From: Burkholderiaceae bacterium
GTDB taxonomy: Bacteria; Pseudomonadota; Gammaproteobacteria; Burkholderiales; Burkholderiaceae_C
Direction of reading: 5' to 3'
Assembly (NCBI GenBank): GCA_017848435.1
Contig: JAFEHU010000021.1
Coordinates: 1-64,000 of the forward strand
Length of the DNA stretch: 64,000 nucleotides
Each line of letters begins with the position of its first letter. The stretch's first letter is position 1. Positions 36,207-47,729 of this stretch are shown one piece after another. A model generated the notes under the pieces. It searched no databases. It was given only the letters and a program-made list of their open reading frames with translations, and had not been told where the DNA came from. A program made the position numbers and the translations under genes.

Positions 36207-37321
36207 GCGGCGGCTCCAGCGGATGGCGAGGTACCGGGCGTCGGCACCTCCGGTTCGGTGTGGCGCATGCGGATCGCCTGCACCTGCGGCATCACCTCCA
36301 GGAAGTGGGGCAGGATGTTCGGGTCGAAATGTTTGCCGGACTGGCTCTGCATGAACTGCACCGCGTCGGCCACCGGCCACGCCTGCTTGTAGGGGCGCTC
36401 GGAGGTGAGCGCGTCGAACACATCGGCAATGGCCACGATGCGTGCGGCCTCGGGGATGTCGGTGCCCGCCAGCCCGCTGGGGTAACCGGTACCGTCCCAT
36501 TTCTCGTGGTGGCACAGCGCAATGTCGCGTGCCATGCTGAGCAACGGGTCGTCGGAACCGGTGAGCAGTGCGGCACCCACCGTGGTGTGGGTCTGCATGA
36601 TGGTGCGTTCGTCGGGCGTGAGCGGGCCTGGCTTGAGCAGGATGTCGTCTGGTATGCCGATCTTGCCGACGTCGTGCATCGGACTGGCGTCCAGCAGCAG
36701 TGCGCAGGCCTGGTCGCCCCAACCAATCTGTTTGGCCAGCAGCGCCGAGGTGTGGCTCATGCGCAGCACATGGGCGCCGGTTTCGTTGTCGCGCAGTTCG
36801 GATGCGCGGGCCAGGCGGCGCACCACGTCCGCCTGCAACCGCTGTACCTCCCGGGTTTGGTGCTGCACGGCTTCCTGCAGGGCGCTGCGGTCGGTGAGCA
36901 GGCGCTGGCGTGCCTGGTGCGCTTCAAGGAAGTTGTGTACCCGCGCCAGCAGTTCCTGCCGGTTGAAGGGCTTGTTCAGAAAGTCGCTGGCGCCCTCCTG
37001 TAGCGCGCGCAGCAGCAGGTCCTGTCCACATTGGGCGGTGAGGACGACGATCGGGCAAGCCAATGGCGAGTGCAGTGCCTTGAGCTGTGCCATGACCCCA
37101 AACCCGTCCAGGTGGGGCATGTTGATGTCGAGCAGGATCAGGTCCGGCGGCTCGGCTTGGCACAGCGCAGCCACTTGCCGGGGGTCTTCCAGCAGAGTGA
37201 TGTGCTGGTAGCCGGCGTGCTGCAGCATCAGCCGCAACAGCTTGAGGTTGGCCGGCTCGTCGTCGACCACCAGGATGTGCGAGCCCAGAAGGTGCTTTGT
37301 GTTGGCGTCAGGATTGACCAT
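36203..37321 (-). CDS. Response regulator with HD-GYP output domain
   Basis: 372 residues. Receiver domain at about 14-130 with phosphoacceptor D65 (LLDINMP) and Lys in LNKPF. A coiled linker leads to the HD-GYP phosphodiesterase domain with HD at 216-217 (MHDVGKIGIPDD) and HHEKWDGTGYPSGL ending in GYP at 279-281. All catalytic motifs are present, so it should degrade cyclic di-GMP. It is the first gene of the regulator, binding-protein, kinase operon. Confidence 0.93.
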   Translation of the reverse strand: MVNPDANTKHLLGSHILVVDDEPANLKLLRLMLQHAGYQHITLLEDPRQVAALCQAEPPDLILLDINMPHLDGFGVMAQLKALHSPLACPIVVLTAQCGQDLLLRALQEGASDFLNKPFNRQELLARVHNFLEAHQARQRLLTDRSALQEAVQHQTREVQRLQADVVRRLARASELRDNETGAHVLRMSHTSALLAKQIGWGDQACALLLDASPMHDVGKIGIPDDILLKPGPLTPDERTIMQTHTTVGAALLTGSDDPLLSMARDIALCHHEKWDGTGYPSGLAGTDIPEAARIVAIADVFDALTSERPYKQAWPVADAVQFMQSQSGKHFDPNILPHFLEVMPQVQAIRMRHTEPEVPTPGTSPSAGAAA

Positions 37322-37610
37322 GTGTCGTTTGAGTGACTTGGGGAGGACCAGAACGAGGCGTTGGCGGGCGATTTGTCAGTTGTCAACTTTTTTTGTCGGT
37401 AGTGAAGGGCAAAACTTGAGGCAGGGCACGTCGCCTGTGGGTCACCCTCAACCCGTTTCAGTCACGGTCGGGTAACACCAAAGCTGCACAATGGCTGGCG
37501 CTACAACGCGCCCGGCCCGCACTGATTGACGACGCGCTGCAGCGGCTGTAGGGTGTGGGCCAAGCGTTCCGGGGTCCCAACGGGGCGGCCCTTTTCTCAG
37601 GACGTTTCCC
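37322..37610. other. Promoter region of the sensor operon and gene-end remnant
   Basis: This 289-base gap holds the upstream region of the HD-GYP operon, AT-richer near 37370-37400. It also holds a remnant frame (about 37486-37551, AAQWLALQRARPALIDDALQ, ending RL-stop) containing the right copy of the 27-bp repeat. No complete gene was found. Confidence 0.6.
37522..37551 (+). pseudogene. Remnant of a marR-like 3' end (right copy of 27-bp repeat)
   Basis: Bases 37522-37548 equal 32775-32801. Read in the MarR frame they give LIDDALQRL followed at once by a TAG stop. Upstream the frame reads LALQRARP-ALIDD, against VLALH-ALIDD in MarR, so weak similarity extends beyond the identical block. Confidence 0.55.
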
Positions 37611-38267
37611 ATGCATTTGTTGTCACACAGCCGCTTGCCAATGGCTGTTTTTCTAGGGCTCTTTTTGCTGCCCTGTGTTGGCCATGCCGAACGCCCGATG
37701 AACGTGGACGACGCCGGCGTCGGCGCCGCCCGTACCGGTTTTGTGCAGACCTGGTTCGCCCGCGAGCCGGGTGGGGGCAGGGTGTGGAACGTGGCGTCCA
37801 CCTACGTACCGCTGACCGGGCTCGAAGTGACAGCCACCCTGTCCCGCGACCGGACCGATCGCCTGACCACCACCGGCCTGGAAGGCAAGTTCCAGCTGAC
37901 CCGGCCACAGGCGGGGGGCTGCCACCATGCGGCGGCGCTGGAACTGACCCACCCACGCGGCCAGCGCGGCCCCGCGTCGTTTTCGCACGGCATGATGACC
38001 TGCGATGTCGGACGGGGTGCGGTGCACATGAACCTGGGCCTGTTCCGTGCGCCCGGTGGGCCGTCGTTGCCCACCGCCGGGGTGGCGTGGGAGCGGGCCT
38101 TTGGCGCAGTGACCGGTTATGTGGAGTGGGAGGTGCAGCGTGATGAGAAACCCACCCTGGGCATGGGCTTTCGGACCGAGCTGGCGAAAGACATTGACCT
38201 GGGTGCCAGCGTGGGCCGCAACGGCGGTGAAACGCTCTACAGCATTGGCATGAAGTTCGAGTTCTGA
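37611..38267 (+). CDS. Hypothetical exported protein, probable outer-membrane beta-barrel
   Basis: 218 residues. A signal peptide (PMAVFLGLFLLPCVGHAE, cleavage about 26) is followed by alternating beta strands (TGFVQTWFAR, WNVASTYVPL, TGYVEWEVQR, LGMGFRTELAK). It ends YSIGMKFEF, a C-terminal Phe typical of outer-membrane barrels. The conserved-looking start of the mature part is RPMNVDDAGVGAARTG. I do not recognise a named family. Two Cys (GGCHHAAAL and MMTCDVG) could form a disulfide. It stands alone on the plus strand. Confidence 0.7.
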   Translation: MHLLSHSRLPMAVFLGLFLLPCVGHAERPMNVDDAGVGAARTGFVQTWFAREPGGGRVWNVASTYVPLTGLEVTATLSRDRTDRLTTTGLEGKFQLTRPQAGGCHHAAALELTHPRGQRGPASFSHGMMTCDVGRGAVHMNLGLFRAPGGPSLPTAGVAWERAFGAVTGYVEWEVQRDEKPTLGMGFRTELAKDIDLGASVGRNGGETLYSIGMKFEF

Positions 38268-38458
38268 CCGCCGGATGGCCATTGACCTGTTTGACGGCGG
38301 GTTCTCCTACACCCAGTCAGCGCTTTGGATTGGAACGCCTGGCCTTGTAGGCCCACGCTGTGCGCCACGCTGCCGGGGTACCTTCGGTGCTGACCTGTTC
38401 CGCCGCCGCAACCATCCTGGCCAGCGGCAGGGTGGGCATCACACCAAGGAACAACTCC

Positions 38459-38761
38459 ATGAAATATTCCATCGCATTGGCCGCCGCTTTGGCGGTCTTC
38501 ACACTCAGTGCCTGTGACCGCACCCCTGTGGCTGCACCCACCGTGATCACGGTGCCTGGCCCTGCGGGTGCCACCGGTGCAACCGGCGCCACCGGTTCGT
38601 CTGGCAACACCGGCGCGCCTGGCGAGGCGGGTGCCATGGGCATGACCGGCGCCAGCGGTGCCACCGGGAACACAGGCAACACGGGTGACACCGGCGCCAC
38701 CGGCCAGCGTGGCCGGACCGGCGGCGACACCGTCGTGATCGTTCCCCCACCGACCCGCTGA
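38459..38761 (+). CDS. Collagen-like repeat lipoprotein
   Basis: 100 residues. The lipobox LSAC puts the lipidated Cys at 19. Residues 34-87 are 18 uninterrupted Gly-X-Y triplets rich in GAT, GNT and GMT, which should form a short collagen-type triple helix. A short tail ([12 protein letters not shown]) ends it. Bacterial collagen-like proteins are trimeric and usually surface-exposed. The strong ribosome site (CCAAGGAACA) and the downstream terminator support expression. Proline is rare in the Y positions, and Thr is frequent there. Confidence 0.85.
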   Translation: MKYSIALAAALAVFTLSACDRTPVAAPTVITVPGPAGATGATGATGSSGNTGAPGEAGAMGMTGASGATGNTGNTGDTGATGQRGRTGGDTVVIVPPPTR

Positions 38762-38776
38762 GCGAGCGCCAAGCAC

Positions 38777-38815
38777 AGAGGGCTGGCGAATCGCATTCGC
38801 CAGCCCTCTTTTTTT
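38777..38815. terminator. Perfect intrinsic terminator
   Basis: AGAGGGCTGGCGAA pairs perfectly with TTCGCCAGCCCTCT (14 bp) around a TCGCA loop, followed by a run of T. It ends the collagen-like gene on the plus strand and may also serve the convergent rhlE, whose stop is at 38855. Confidence 0.93.
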
Positions 38816-38854
38816 GCCTGTGGTCACCGCCCTGCAAGCGGGCGGCGTGGCGTG

Positions 38855-40522
<1,668 letters not shown>

Positions 40523-40749
40523 GGATGAGCGCCCGTCTCGGACGCCTGGGACCGGCCTGTCGGGGTGTCTGGGACACCGCGTCAGTCAAAGACCGGATGG
40601 TTTCAGGGTGGGCAATTTGCCAGACCGGAGGTCGGCGGCGCAGCCCCAGCAAGATGCTGACGTGCAGGTCACTGATGCCTGCACAGCCCGCATTGTCGCA
40701 TGCTGGGATAATCCGCGCTTTCCCCTCACACAGAATTGCAGAGCTTCAA
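40523..40749. other. Divergent rhlE/ettA intergenic region
   Basis: This 227-base gap contains both promoters. I see no further gene. The plus-strand open frame that crosses it is an upstream extension of ettA without family similarity. No ribosome site stands out directly ahead of the ettA ATG (AGCTTCAA). Confidence 0.5.
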
Positions 40750-42411
<1,662 letters not shown>

Positions 42412-42418
42412 GCCCGGC

Positions 42419-43795
42419 TCAGGCCATGGACGCGGCAGGGGCGGTGCTGGCGGCACCCCCCTCGGCACGCACCAGCCGCTTGCGCACCAGCGCGATGTTG
42501 TTGCGCAGCGCGTACAGCTCGTCGGTGTACGACAGCGGCACGTGGATGTTGCCCGCCACTCGGTCGAGTTCGTCGATCTCCTTCAGCAACCCCTCGGGTG
42601 CTTCGGTCTGGGTGTTCAGCCGTTCTTCAATGTCGCGCAGCTGCGCGTACCAGCGGTAGACCCGCGATCGCACGCGCAGGCTGTAGAGCGGCGGCACCAC
42701 GCGGCTGAGCGGCAGCAGCAGCACCAAAATGGCACCCAGCGCCAGCCACATCCGGTCGATCAGGTTCGCCAGCCAGAAGGGCAGGTAGCGCTGCATCAGC
42801 GGTGCGCCGTTCTTGATGGTGCGGTCGGCCTGCTTGGCCACGGGCAGCTCGTTGTTGTCGAGGTTGGGGAACTGGCGCGCGCGGTTGAACCAGCCGGCGC
42901 CGCTGTGCAGGCTTTGCGCGGTTTGCGAGAACAGCTGCAGCAGCGCGGGGTGGGTGTCGCTGCGGGTCAGCAGCGCGGTGGTGGTGGCCACCAGCCGCAG
43001 GTTTTGCGGCGGCACGTCGTTGGCCAGATCGACCACACCGCGTGGCAACTGGGCGGGGGTGAGGAACGGGAAGCGGCGGGCGTAGGCCTCGCTCTGCGGG
43101 AAGTCCATCAGCCGCACGCCGGGGGTTTGCAGCAGCAGCTGCACCATCAGCGATTCGGGTGCGGAGGCGAACACCAGCGCGTCCAGCTCACCGGCCAGGA
43201 ACGCGGTGACGGCCGGGGTTTGCGACAGGTTGCTGAGCTTGAGCGTGGCCGGGTCGATGCGGTTGGCTTCCAGCAGCCGGGCCATCAGGTTGGGCACGCC
43301 ACTGCCGGCGGTGCCGACGTTGACGCGCAGGCCCTGCAGCTGGCCCAGCCCGCTGAGGGGCTTGAAGGTGCCTGGGTCTTTGGTGTCTTTGGGGGCGGCG
43401 TCTTCGCGGTAGAACAGCCACAGGGGTTCCACAAACAGGCTGCCGAGCGACTCGATGTCTTCTTCGTCTTCCATCTTGCGGTCGTTCGTGCCGCCCTGCA
43501 CAAAGCCCAGGTCGGCACGGCCGCTGCGCAGCAGGTCGAGGTTCTCGGACGAACCTTCGCTGGGCAACAGCTTGACCTCAATGCCATAGGCCGCCAGCGC
43601 CTTGGCGTAGCGCTTGCCAAACTCGTCGTAGGCGCTTTGTGCCGGGCCGGTGGCCAGCGTCACCGTCTTGGGCGGGTTGGGGTCGAGCCACCAGTAAGCC
43701 AGCGCCAACAGGCCGGCAGCGAGCAGCAGGAAGGGGCCGAACGACACCGCAAGATCGCGGATCGACAGCAGGGTGTAGCGGACGACTTTGGGCAT
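42419..43795 (-). CDS. TAXI-family TRAP transporter solute-binding protein, membrane-anchored
   Basis: 458 residues. An N-terminal TM at about 19-37 (FGPFLLLAAGLLALAYWW), then a TAXI binding domain (TVTLATGPAQSAYDEFGKRYAKAL, LLRSGRADLGFVQGG, VGTAGSGVPNLMARLLE), a second TM near 355-375 (LIDRMWLALGAILVLLLPLS) and a cytoplasmic coiled tail. No TRAP membrane subunits are nearby, so it may act in sensing or with distant permeases. It is convergent with ettA (7-base gap). Confidence 0.87.
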   Translation of the reverse strand: MPKVVRYTLLSIRDLAVSFGPFLLLAAGLLALAYWWLDPNPPKTVTLATGPAQSAYDEFGKRYAKALAAYGIEVKLLPSEGSSENLDLLRSGRADLGFVQGGTNDRKMEDEEDIESLGSLFVEPLWLFYREDAAPKDTKDPGTFKPLSGLGQLQGLRVNVGTAGSGVPNLMARLLEANRIDPATLKLSNLSQTPAVTAFLAGELDALVFASAPESLMVQLLLQTPGVRLMDFPQSEAYARRFPFLTPAQLPRGVVDLANDVPPQNLRLVATTTALLTRSDTHPALLQLFSQTAQSLHSGAGWFNRARQFPNLDNNELPVAKQADRTIKNGAPLMQRYLPFWLANLIDRMWLALGAILVLLLPLSRVVPPLYSLRVRSRVYRWYAQLRDIEERLNTQTEAPEGLLKEIDELDRVAGNIHVPLSYTDELYALRNNIALVRKRLVRAEGGAASTAPAASMA

Positions 43796-43859
43796 GGTTT
43801 GACCTTAGCATGGCCACCCGGAGGCTGTGTGAAGGCCCCAAGGCGTCTTTGGGTGTGAG

Positions 43860-43925
43860 TTCAAAGCCAAATCAGCCTCGAGCCTTAGTGGATTCTAGCG
43901 ATTCAGCTCCTGTTTCAGGAGCGCT
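43860..43925 (+). repeat. Dispersed repeat, copy R6
   Basis: It holds TTCAAAGCCAAATCAGCCTC, GAGCCTTAGTGG, CGATTCAGCTCCTGTTTCAGG and AGCG. It overlaps the end of cueR, which is read on the other strand, and supplies its last residues and TAG stop. Confidence 0.85.
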
Positions 43926-44353
43926 TTCCTGCGGGCAGGGCCGCTGGACGGGCGCTCCAACCGGTCCAGAATGGGGCAGTCGGGCCGGTCGTTGCCCCGG
44001 CAACCGGCCACCAGGTGCTGCAGCGTGTCGCGCATGGCCTGCAGCTCGGCCAGCCGGCGGTCGAGGTCGGCCACATGCTGCTGGGCGATGCGGCGCACGT
44101 CGGCGCTTGCGCGCTGGCGGTCGTGCCACAGGGCCAGCAGCTGCGCGATCTCGGCCATGCCAAACCCCAGGTCGCGCGCGCGGCGGATGAAGCGCAGCAC
44201 ATGCACATCGCGCTCGGCGTAGAGCCGGTAGCCGGCCTCGGTGCGGGCCACCGGCGGCAACAGGCCCAGGGCTTCGTAGTGGCGCACCATCTTGGCCGAC
44301 ACACCGGCCTGGCTGGCCGCCTGGCCGATGGTGAAGGGGGCCGCGGTGCTCAT
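43895..44353 (-). CDS. cueR: CueR-like copper-responsive MerR regulator
   Basis: 152 residues. MerR winged helix ([28 protein letters not shown]), dimer helix, and the metal loop [15 protein letters not shown] with C118 and C126 in C-x7-C spacing, as in CueR/HmrR. It binds Cu(I) and activates promoters with a 19-bp spacer, two of which lie upstream of copA and copZ. Its start overlaps the copA stop by 3 bases, so it is translated with its target. The last ~8 residues (KQELNR end) come from repeat R6. Confidence 0.93.
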   Translation of the reverse strand: MSTAAPFTIGQAASQAGVSAKMVRHYEALGLLPPVARTEAGYRLYAERDVHVLRFIRRARDLGFGMAEIAQLLALWHDRQRASADVRRIAQQHVADLDRRLAELQAMRDTLQHLVAGCRGNDRPDCPILDRLERPSSGPARRKALLKQELNR

Positions 44354-46548
44354 ACCGCACCGCCTTGCCAGCGCCGCAGCAGCAGCGCGTTGGACAACAC
44401 ACTGACGCTGCTCAGCGCCATCGCCGCGCCGGCCAGCACCGGGTTGAGCAGGCCGAAGGCGGCCAGCGGAATGCCCACCAGGTTGTAGACAAAGGCCCAG
44501 AACAGGTTTTGCCGGATCTTGGCGTAGGTGCGGCGCGAGATGTCCAGCGCGTCGGCCACCAGGGCCGGGTCGCCGCGCATCAGCGTGATGCCGGCGGCGT
44601 GCATGGCCACGTCGGTGCCGGTGGCCATGGCCAGACCCACGTCGGCCGCGGCCAGGGCCGGCGCGTCGTTGATGCCGTCGCCCACCATGGCCACAGGCCC
44701 ATGGGCGGCGCGCAGCTCGGCCACGATGGTGGCCTTGTGCTCCGGCAGCACCTGGGCGCGCACGCTGTCCAGGCCCAGTTGCCGGCCCACCGCGCCACCG
44801 CTGCCGGGGTTGTCGCCGGTCACCAGCACGGTGTGGATGCCCAGTGCACGCAGGCGCTGCACCGCCGCCGCGGCGCTGGGTTTGACCTCGTCGCCAAAGG
44901 CCAGCAGGCCGCGCAGTTGGGGGCGGTCGGTGACATCGGCCAGCCAGGACACGGTGCGGCCTTGGGCGGCCAGCGCCTCGCCCCGGGCCTGCAGGGCGCC
45001 CAGGTCCACGCCCAGCTCCTGCATGTAGAGCGCACTGCCCAGCCGCAGCGCCCGGCCAGCAACCAAGGCCGACATGCCGCGGCCGGCCACGGCCTGCAAT
45101 GCGCTGGCGGCGGCGGGTCGGGTGCCGGCGGGCAGGGCGTCCAGCACCGCGCGGGCCAGCGGGTGTTCGCTGCCGGCCTGGATGGCGGCGCTGTCGGCCA
45201 GCAGGGCGGGCCCATCGCCGCCCACCGCCTCGCAGGCCACCAGCGTGGGCCGGCCCACCGTGAGGGTGCCGGTCTTGTCGAAGGCCACCACGCGGATGCG
45301 GTGCGCCACCTCCAGCGCCTCCGGGTCCTTGATCAGGATGCCGTGGCGCGCCGCCACCCCGGTGCCCACCATGATGGCCGCCGGCGTGGCCAGCCCCAGC
45401 GCACAGGGGCAGGCAATCACCAGCACCGCCACCGCGTTGAGCAAGGCCTGTTCCCAGTCGCCGCGAGCCAGACCCCAGCCCAGCAGCGTGAGCACGGCCA
45501 GGCCCACCACCACCGGCACAAAGACCGCGCTGACCTGGTCCACCAGCCGCTGCACCGGCGCCTTGTGGGTCTGGGCCGACTCCACCAGCCGCACCATGCG
45601 GGCCAGCGTGGATTCGGCCCCCACGGCCGTGGTGCGCACCAGCAGCAGGCCTTCGGCATTGACCGCGCCGGCGGTCACGTGGTCACCCACCTGCTTGGCC
45701 ACCGGCAGGCTCTCGCCGGTGATCAGCGACTCGTCCACCGTGCTGCGGCCCTCTTGCACCCGGCCGTCCACCGCCAGCCGCTCGCCGGGCTTGACCACCA
45801 CCAGGTCGCCCACGCGCACCTCGGCGATGGGCACGGTGTGGTCCTGGCCATCGCGGCGCACGGTTGCCAGTTCGGGCCGCAAGGCATTGAGTGCGCGGAT
45901 GGCCTCGGTGGTCTGGCGCTTGGCCCGCTGCTCCAGCCATTTGCCCAGCAGCACCAGCGTGATCACCACCGCCGAGGCCTCGAAGTACAGGTGGTGGCCG
46001 CTGCCAAAGCCATGGCGCAGCAGCAGGTAGACGCTCAGGCCATAGGCCGCGCTGGTGCCCAGCGCCACCAGCAGGTCCATGTTGCCGGCGCCGGCCCGCA
46101 GCGCGGCCCAGGCTGCCTTGTAGAAGCGCGCGCCCAGCCAGAACTGCACGGGGGTGGCCAGCGCCCATTGCCAGGCCGCTGGCAGCATCCAGTCGGCGCC
46201 GAACAACAGGCCCAGCATGGGCAGCGTCAGCGGCAGCGACAAGGCGGCAGCCCAGACCACCGGCCAGGGCGTGGCGGGCTCGGCCGGGGCCAGGGCGGGG
46301 GCCTCCGGCACGATGGCGGTGGCGCCGTAGCCGGCTGTCACCACGGCAGCGGTGAGGGCCTCGGTCTGGCCGCCCTCAGTGGTGCCCGGCGACCAGACCA
46401 CATGGGCGGTTTCAGTGGCGAGGTTGATCTCGGCCGAGGCCACGCCGGGCACCCGCTTCAAGGCCTTTTCGACCCGGGTCGCGCAGGAGGCGCAGGTCAT
46501 GCCGGTGATGCTGAGCGAAACCTCTTGGGGCAGAGAAATGGATGTCAT
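44350..46548 (-). CDS. copA: Copper(I)-exporting P1B-type ATPase
   Basis: 732 residues. One N-terminal heavy-metal domain (GMTCASC at about 16-22), then the membrane Cys-Pro-Cys motif [11 protein letters not shown], phosphorylation DKTGTLT, HP-type SEHPLARAV, and [10 protein letters not shown]. It pumps cytoplasmic Cu(I) to the periplasm. I choose [16 protein letters not shown] at 46548. The longer in-frame start at 46593 would include the CueR promoter. With that promoter's -10 only 7 bases upstream, the mRNA should begin at or next to the ATG, so it is probably leaderless. Confidence 0.94.
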   Translation of the reverse strand: MTSISLPQEVSLSITGMTCASCATRVEKALKRVPGVASAEINLATETAHVVWSPGTTEGGQTEALTAAVVTAGYGATAIVPEAPALAPAEPATPWPVVWAAALSLPLTLPMLGLLFGADWMLPAAWQWALATPVQFWLGARFYKAAWAALRAGAGNMDLLVALGTSAAYGLSVYLLLRHGFGSGHHLYFEASAVVITLVLLGKWLEQRAKRQTTEAIRALNALRPELATVRRDGQDHTVPIAEVRVGDLVVVKPGERLAVDGRVQEGRSTVDESLITGESLPVAKQVGDHVTAGAVNAEGLLLVRTTAVGAESTLARMVRLVESAQTHKAPVQRLVDQVSAVFVPVVVGLAVLTLLGWGLARGDWEQALLNAVAVLVIACPCALGLATPAAIMVGTGVAARHGILIKDPEALEVAHRIRVVAFDKTGTLTVGRPTLVACEAVGGDGPALLADSAAIQAGSEHPLARAVLDALPAGTRPAAASALQAVAGRGMSALVAGRALRLGSALYMQELGVDLGALQARGEALAAQGRTVSWLADVTDRPQLRGLLAFGDEVKPSAAAAVQRLRALGIHTVLVTGDNPGSGGAVGRQLGLDSVRAQVLPEHKATIVAELRAAHGPVAMVGDGINDAPALAAADVGLAMATGTDVAMHAAGITLMRGDPALVADALDISRRTYAKIRQNLFWAFVYNLVGIPLAAFGLLNPVLAGAAMALSSVSVLSNALLLRRWQGGAV

Positions 46549-46555
46549 GGCGGGC

Positions 46556-46586
46556 AGTGTGAACCTTGCCATCATGGCAAGGTAAA
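46556..46586 (-). promoter_or_regulatory. CueR-type copA promoter
   Basis: On the minus strand, -35 TTTACC (46581-46586) and -10 CACACT (46556-46561) are separated by exactly 19 bp. The spacer carries a perfect dyad at 46563-46583, ACCTTGCCAT and ATGGCAAGGT around one central base, the MerR/CueR arrangement. Confidence 0.92.
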
Positions 46587-46637
46587 GCGCCACACCACAT
46601 GACCCTGATCAAGTCAGGGTGATACCCGCCTGGGGCC

Positions 46638-46668
46638 TTGACCTTGCCCTCGTGGCCAGGTTTAGAGT
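46638..46668 (+). promoter_or_regulatory. CueR-type copZ promoter
   Basis: -35 TTGACC (46638-46643), a 19-bp spacer, and -10 TAGAGT (46663-46668). The spacer has the imperfect dyad ACCTTGCCC-TCG-TGGCCAGGT. It gives an mRNA with a leader of roughly 25 bases before copZ. Confidence 0.9.
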
Positions 46669-46699
46669 GGGGTTGTCTTTCACTCTTTGCAGAACAGCC

Positions 46700-46891
46700 A
46701 TGCTTGAATTCAAACTGCCCGACATGACCTGTGGCCACTGTGTGGGCGCCGTGACGCAGGCGCTGAAGCAGGTCGACCCCGAGGCCGAGGTGGTGGTGGA
46801 CCTGCCGCAGCGCACGGTACGCGTGGCCAGCGCTACGCCCGCCACCACGTTGGCCGACGCACTGGCCGAAGCCGGTTACCCACCGGCCTGA
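46700..46891 (+). CDS. copZ: CopZ-like copper chaperone
   Basis: 63 residues, a single heavy-metal-associated ferredoxin-like domain with the Cu(I) site MTCGHC at about 9-14. It shuttles Cu(I) to CopA in the cytoplasm. It is divergent from copA, with its own CueR promoter, and convergent with the periplasmic cusF-like gene (19-base gap). Confidence 0.93.
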   Translation: MLEFKLPDMTCGHCVGAVTQALKQVDPEAEVVVDLPQRTVRVASATPATTLADALAEAGYPPA

Positions 46892-46910
46892 ACCACGCCA
46901 CCGTGCTGTG

Positions 46911-47204
46911 TCAGGGCGTGGCGGGCTGGATGTCGCTGGCCATGTAGGCGCCGCCGTTCGATTTCCCGGCGCTGAATTGAACCGTGTCGCCGGGTTTGAG
47001 CTGGTCCAGTGCGGCCACGTCCTGCACCTGGAACACCATGGTCATCGGTGGCATGCCGAGGCTTTTGATCTCGCCGTGGCGGATGGTGACTTTCCTTGCT
47101 TCCTTGTCGATCTTGCGGACCACGCCGTCGGTGCGTTCTGGCGTCTGGGTCCATGCGGTACTGGCGAGGAGGGCGAGTGCCAACGTCAGGGTGAAGTTTT
47201 TCAT
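46911..47204 (-). CDS. CusF-like periplasmic copper-binding protein
   Basis: 97 residues. A signal peptide (ALALLASTAWTQ) precedes a small beta-barrel with HGEIKSLGMPPMTMVFQV at about 43-60. This corresponds to the CusF site (His, Met, Met) with the Trp of CusF replaced by Met. It binds Cu(I)/Ag(I) in the periplasm. It is the last gene of a six-gene minus-strand run (51320 to 46911). No CusA/CusB pump is encoded here, so it probably hands copper to the oxidase or cupredoxin instead. Confidence 0.87.
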   Translation of the reverse strand: MKNFTLTLALALLASTAWTQTPERTDGVVRKIDKEARKVTIRHGEIKSLGMPPMTMVFQVQDVAALDQLKPGDTVQFSAGKSNGGAYMASDIQPATP

Positions 47205-47216
47205 GGCGTCACCCGT

Positions 47217-47705
47217 TCATGGGCGGGGTTGAACAACAATTTTTCCGACCATGCCGGCTTGGTAATGCCCGGCGATCAGGCAGGCAAATTCAAAACTGCC
47301 GGGGCGGTTGAAGGTCCAGACGATCTCGCCGCTTTTGCCCGACGGCACATGGGCCATGTAGGGCTCGTCGTGTTCCATGCTGGGAAATTTCAGCATCAGC
47401 GCGGCGTGTTCGTCGAGCTCTTTCCGGGTGCCGATCACCATCTCGTGGAGCAGTTTCCCTTCGTTTTTGAGAACGAAGCGGATGGTCTCGCCCTGCTTCA
47501 CCGTGATGCGGTCGGGCGTGAAGCGCATTTCTTTCATGCGGACCGTGATGGTGCGGCTGACGGCTTTGGCATCGCCGGCAATGCCCCATTCTTTTTGCGC
47601 CTTGACCACCGCCGTGGCGGGCGTTGGGCCGTGGGGTTTGTCGCTGTGGGCGAATGCGGGTGCGCAGACAATGCCCAGCGCCATGGCGAGTGACCGTGTG
47701 TTCAT
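47217..47705 (-). CDS. Cupredoxin-domain copper-binding protein
   Basis: 162 residues. A signal peptide (ALGIVCAPAFAHS) and a cupredoxin fold. The type 1 copper ligands are probably His in KLLHEMVIG, and Cys, His and Met in FEFACLIAGHYQAGM. Similar to CopI-like or plastocyanin/azurin-family proteins found in copper resistance clusters. It sits between the multicopper oxidase and cusF-like genes (12- and 24-base gaps). Role: periplasmic copper binding or electron transfer. Confidence 0.85.
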   Translation of the reverse strand: MNTRSLAMALGIVCAPAFAHSDKPHGPTPATAVVKAQKEWGIAGDAKAVSRTITVRMKEMRFTPDRITVKQGETIRFVLKNEGKLLHEMVIGTRKELDEHAALMLKFPSMEHDEPYMAHVPSGKSGEIVWTFNRPGSFEFACLIAGHYQAGMVGKIVVQPRP

Positions 47706-47729
47706 GGTGTTCCTTCTGTGGCGGGGCGG

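Noticed and set aside
38565..38720. Possible CRISPR or tandem-repeat array
   Set aside because: The ACCGG-type DNA periodicity is simply the 9-base coding period of Gly-X-Y triplets; there are no spacers.
44365..46602. A 745-codon plus-strand frame opposite copA
   Set aside because: Low-complexity shadow of the copA codons with no recognisable domain.
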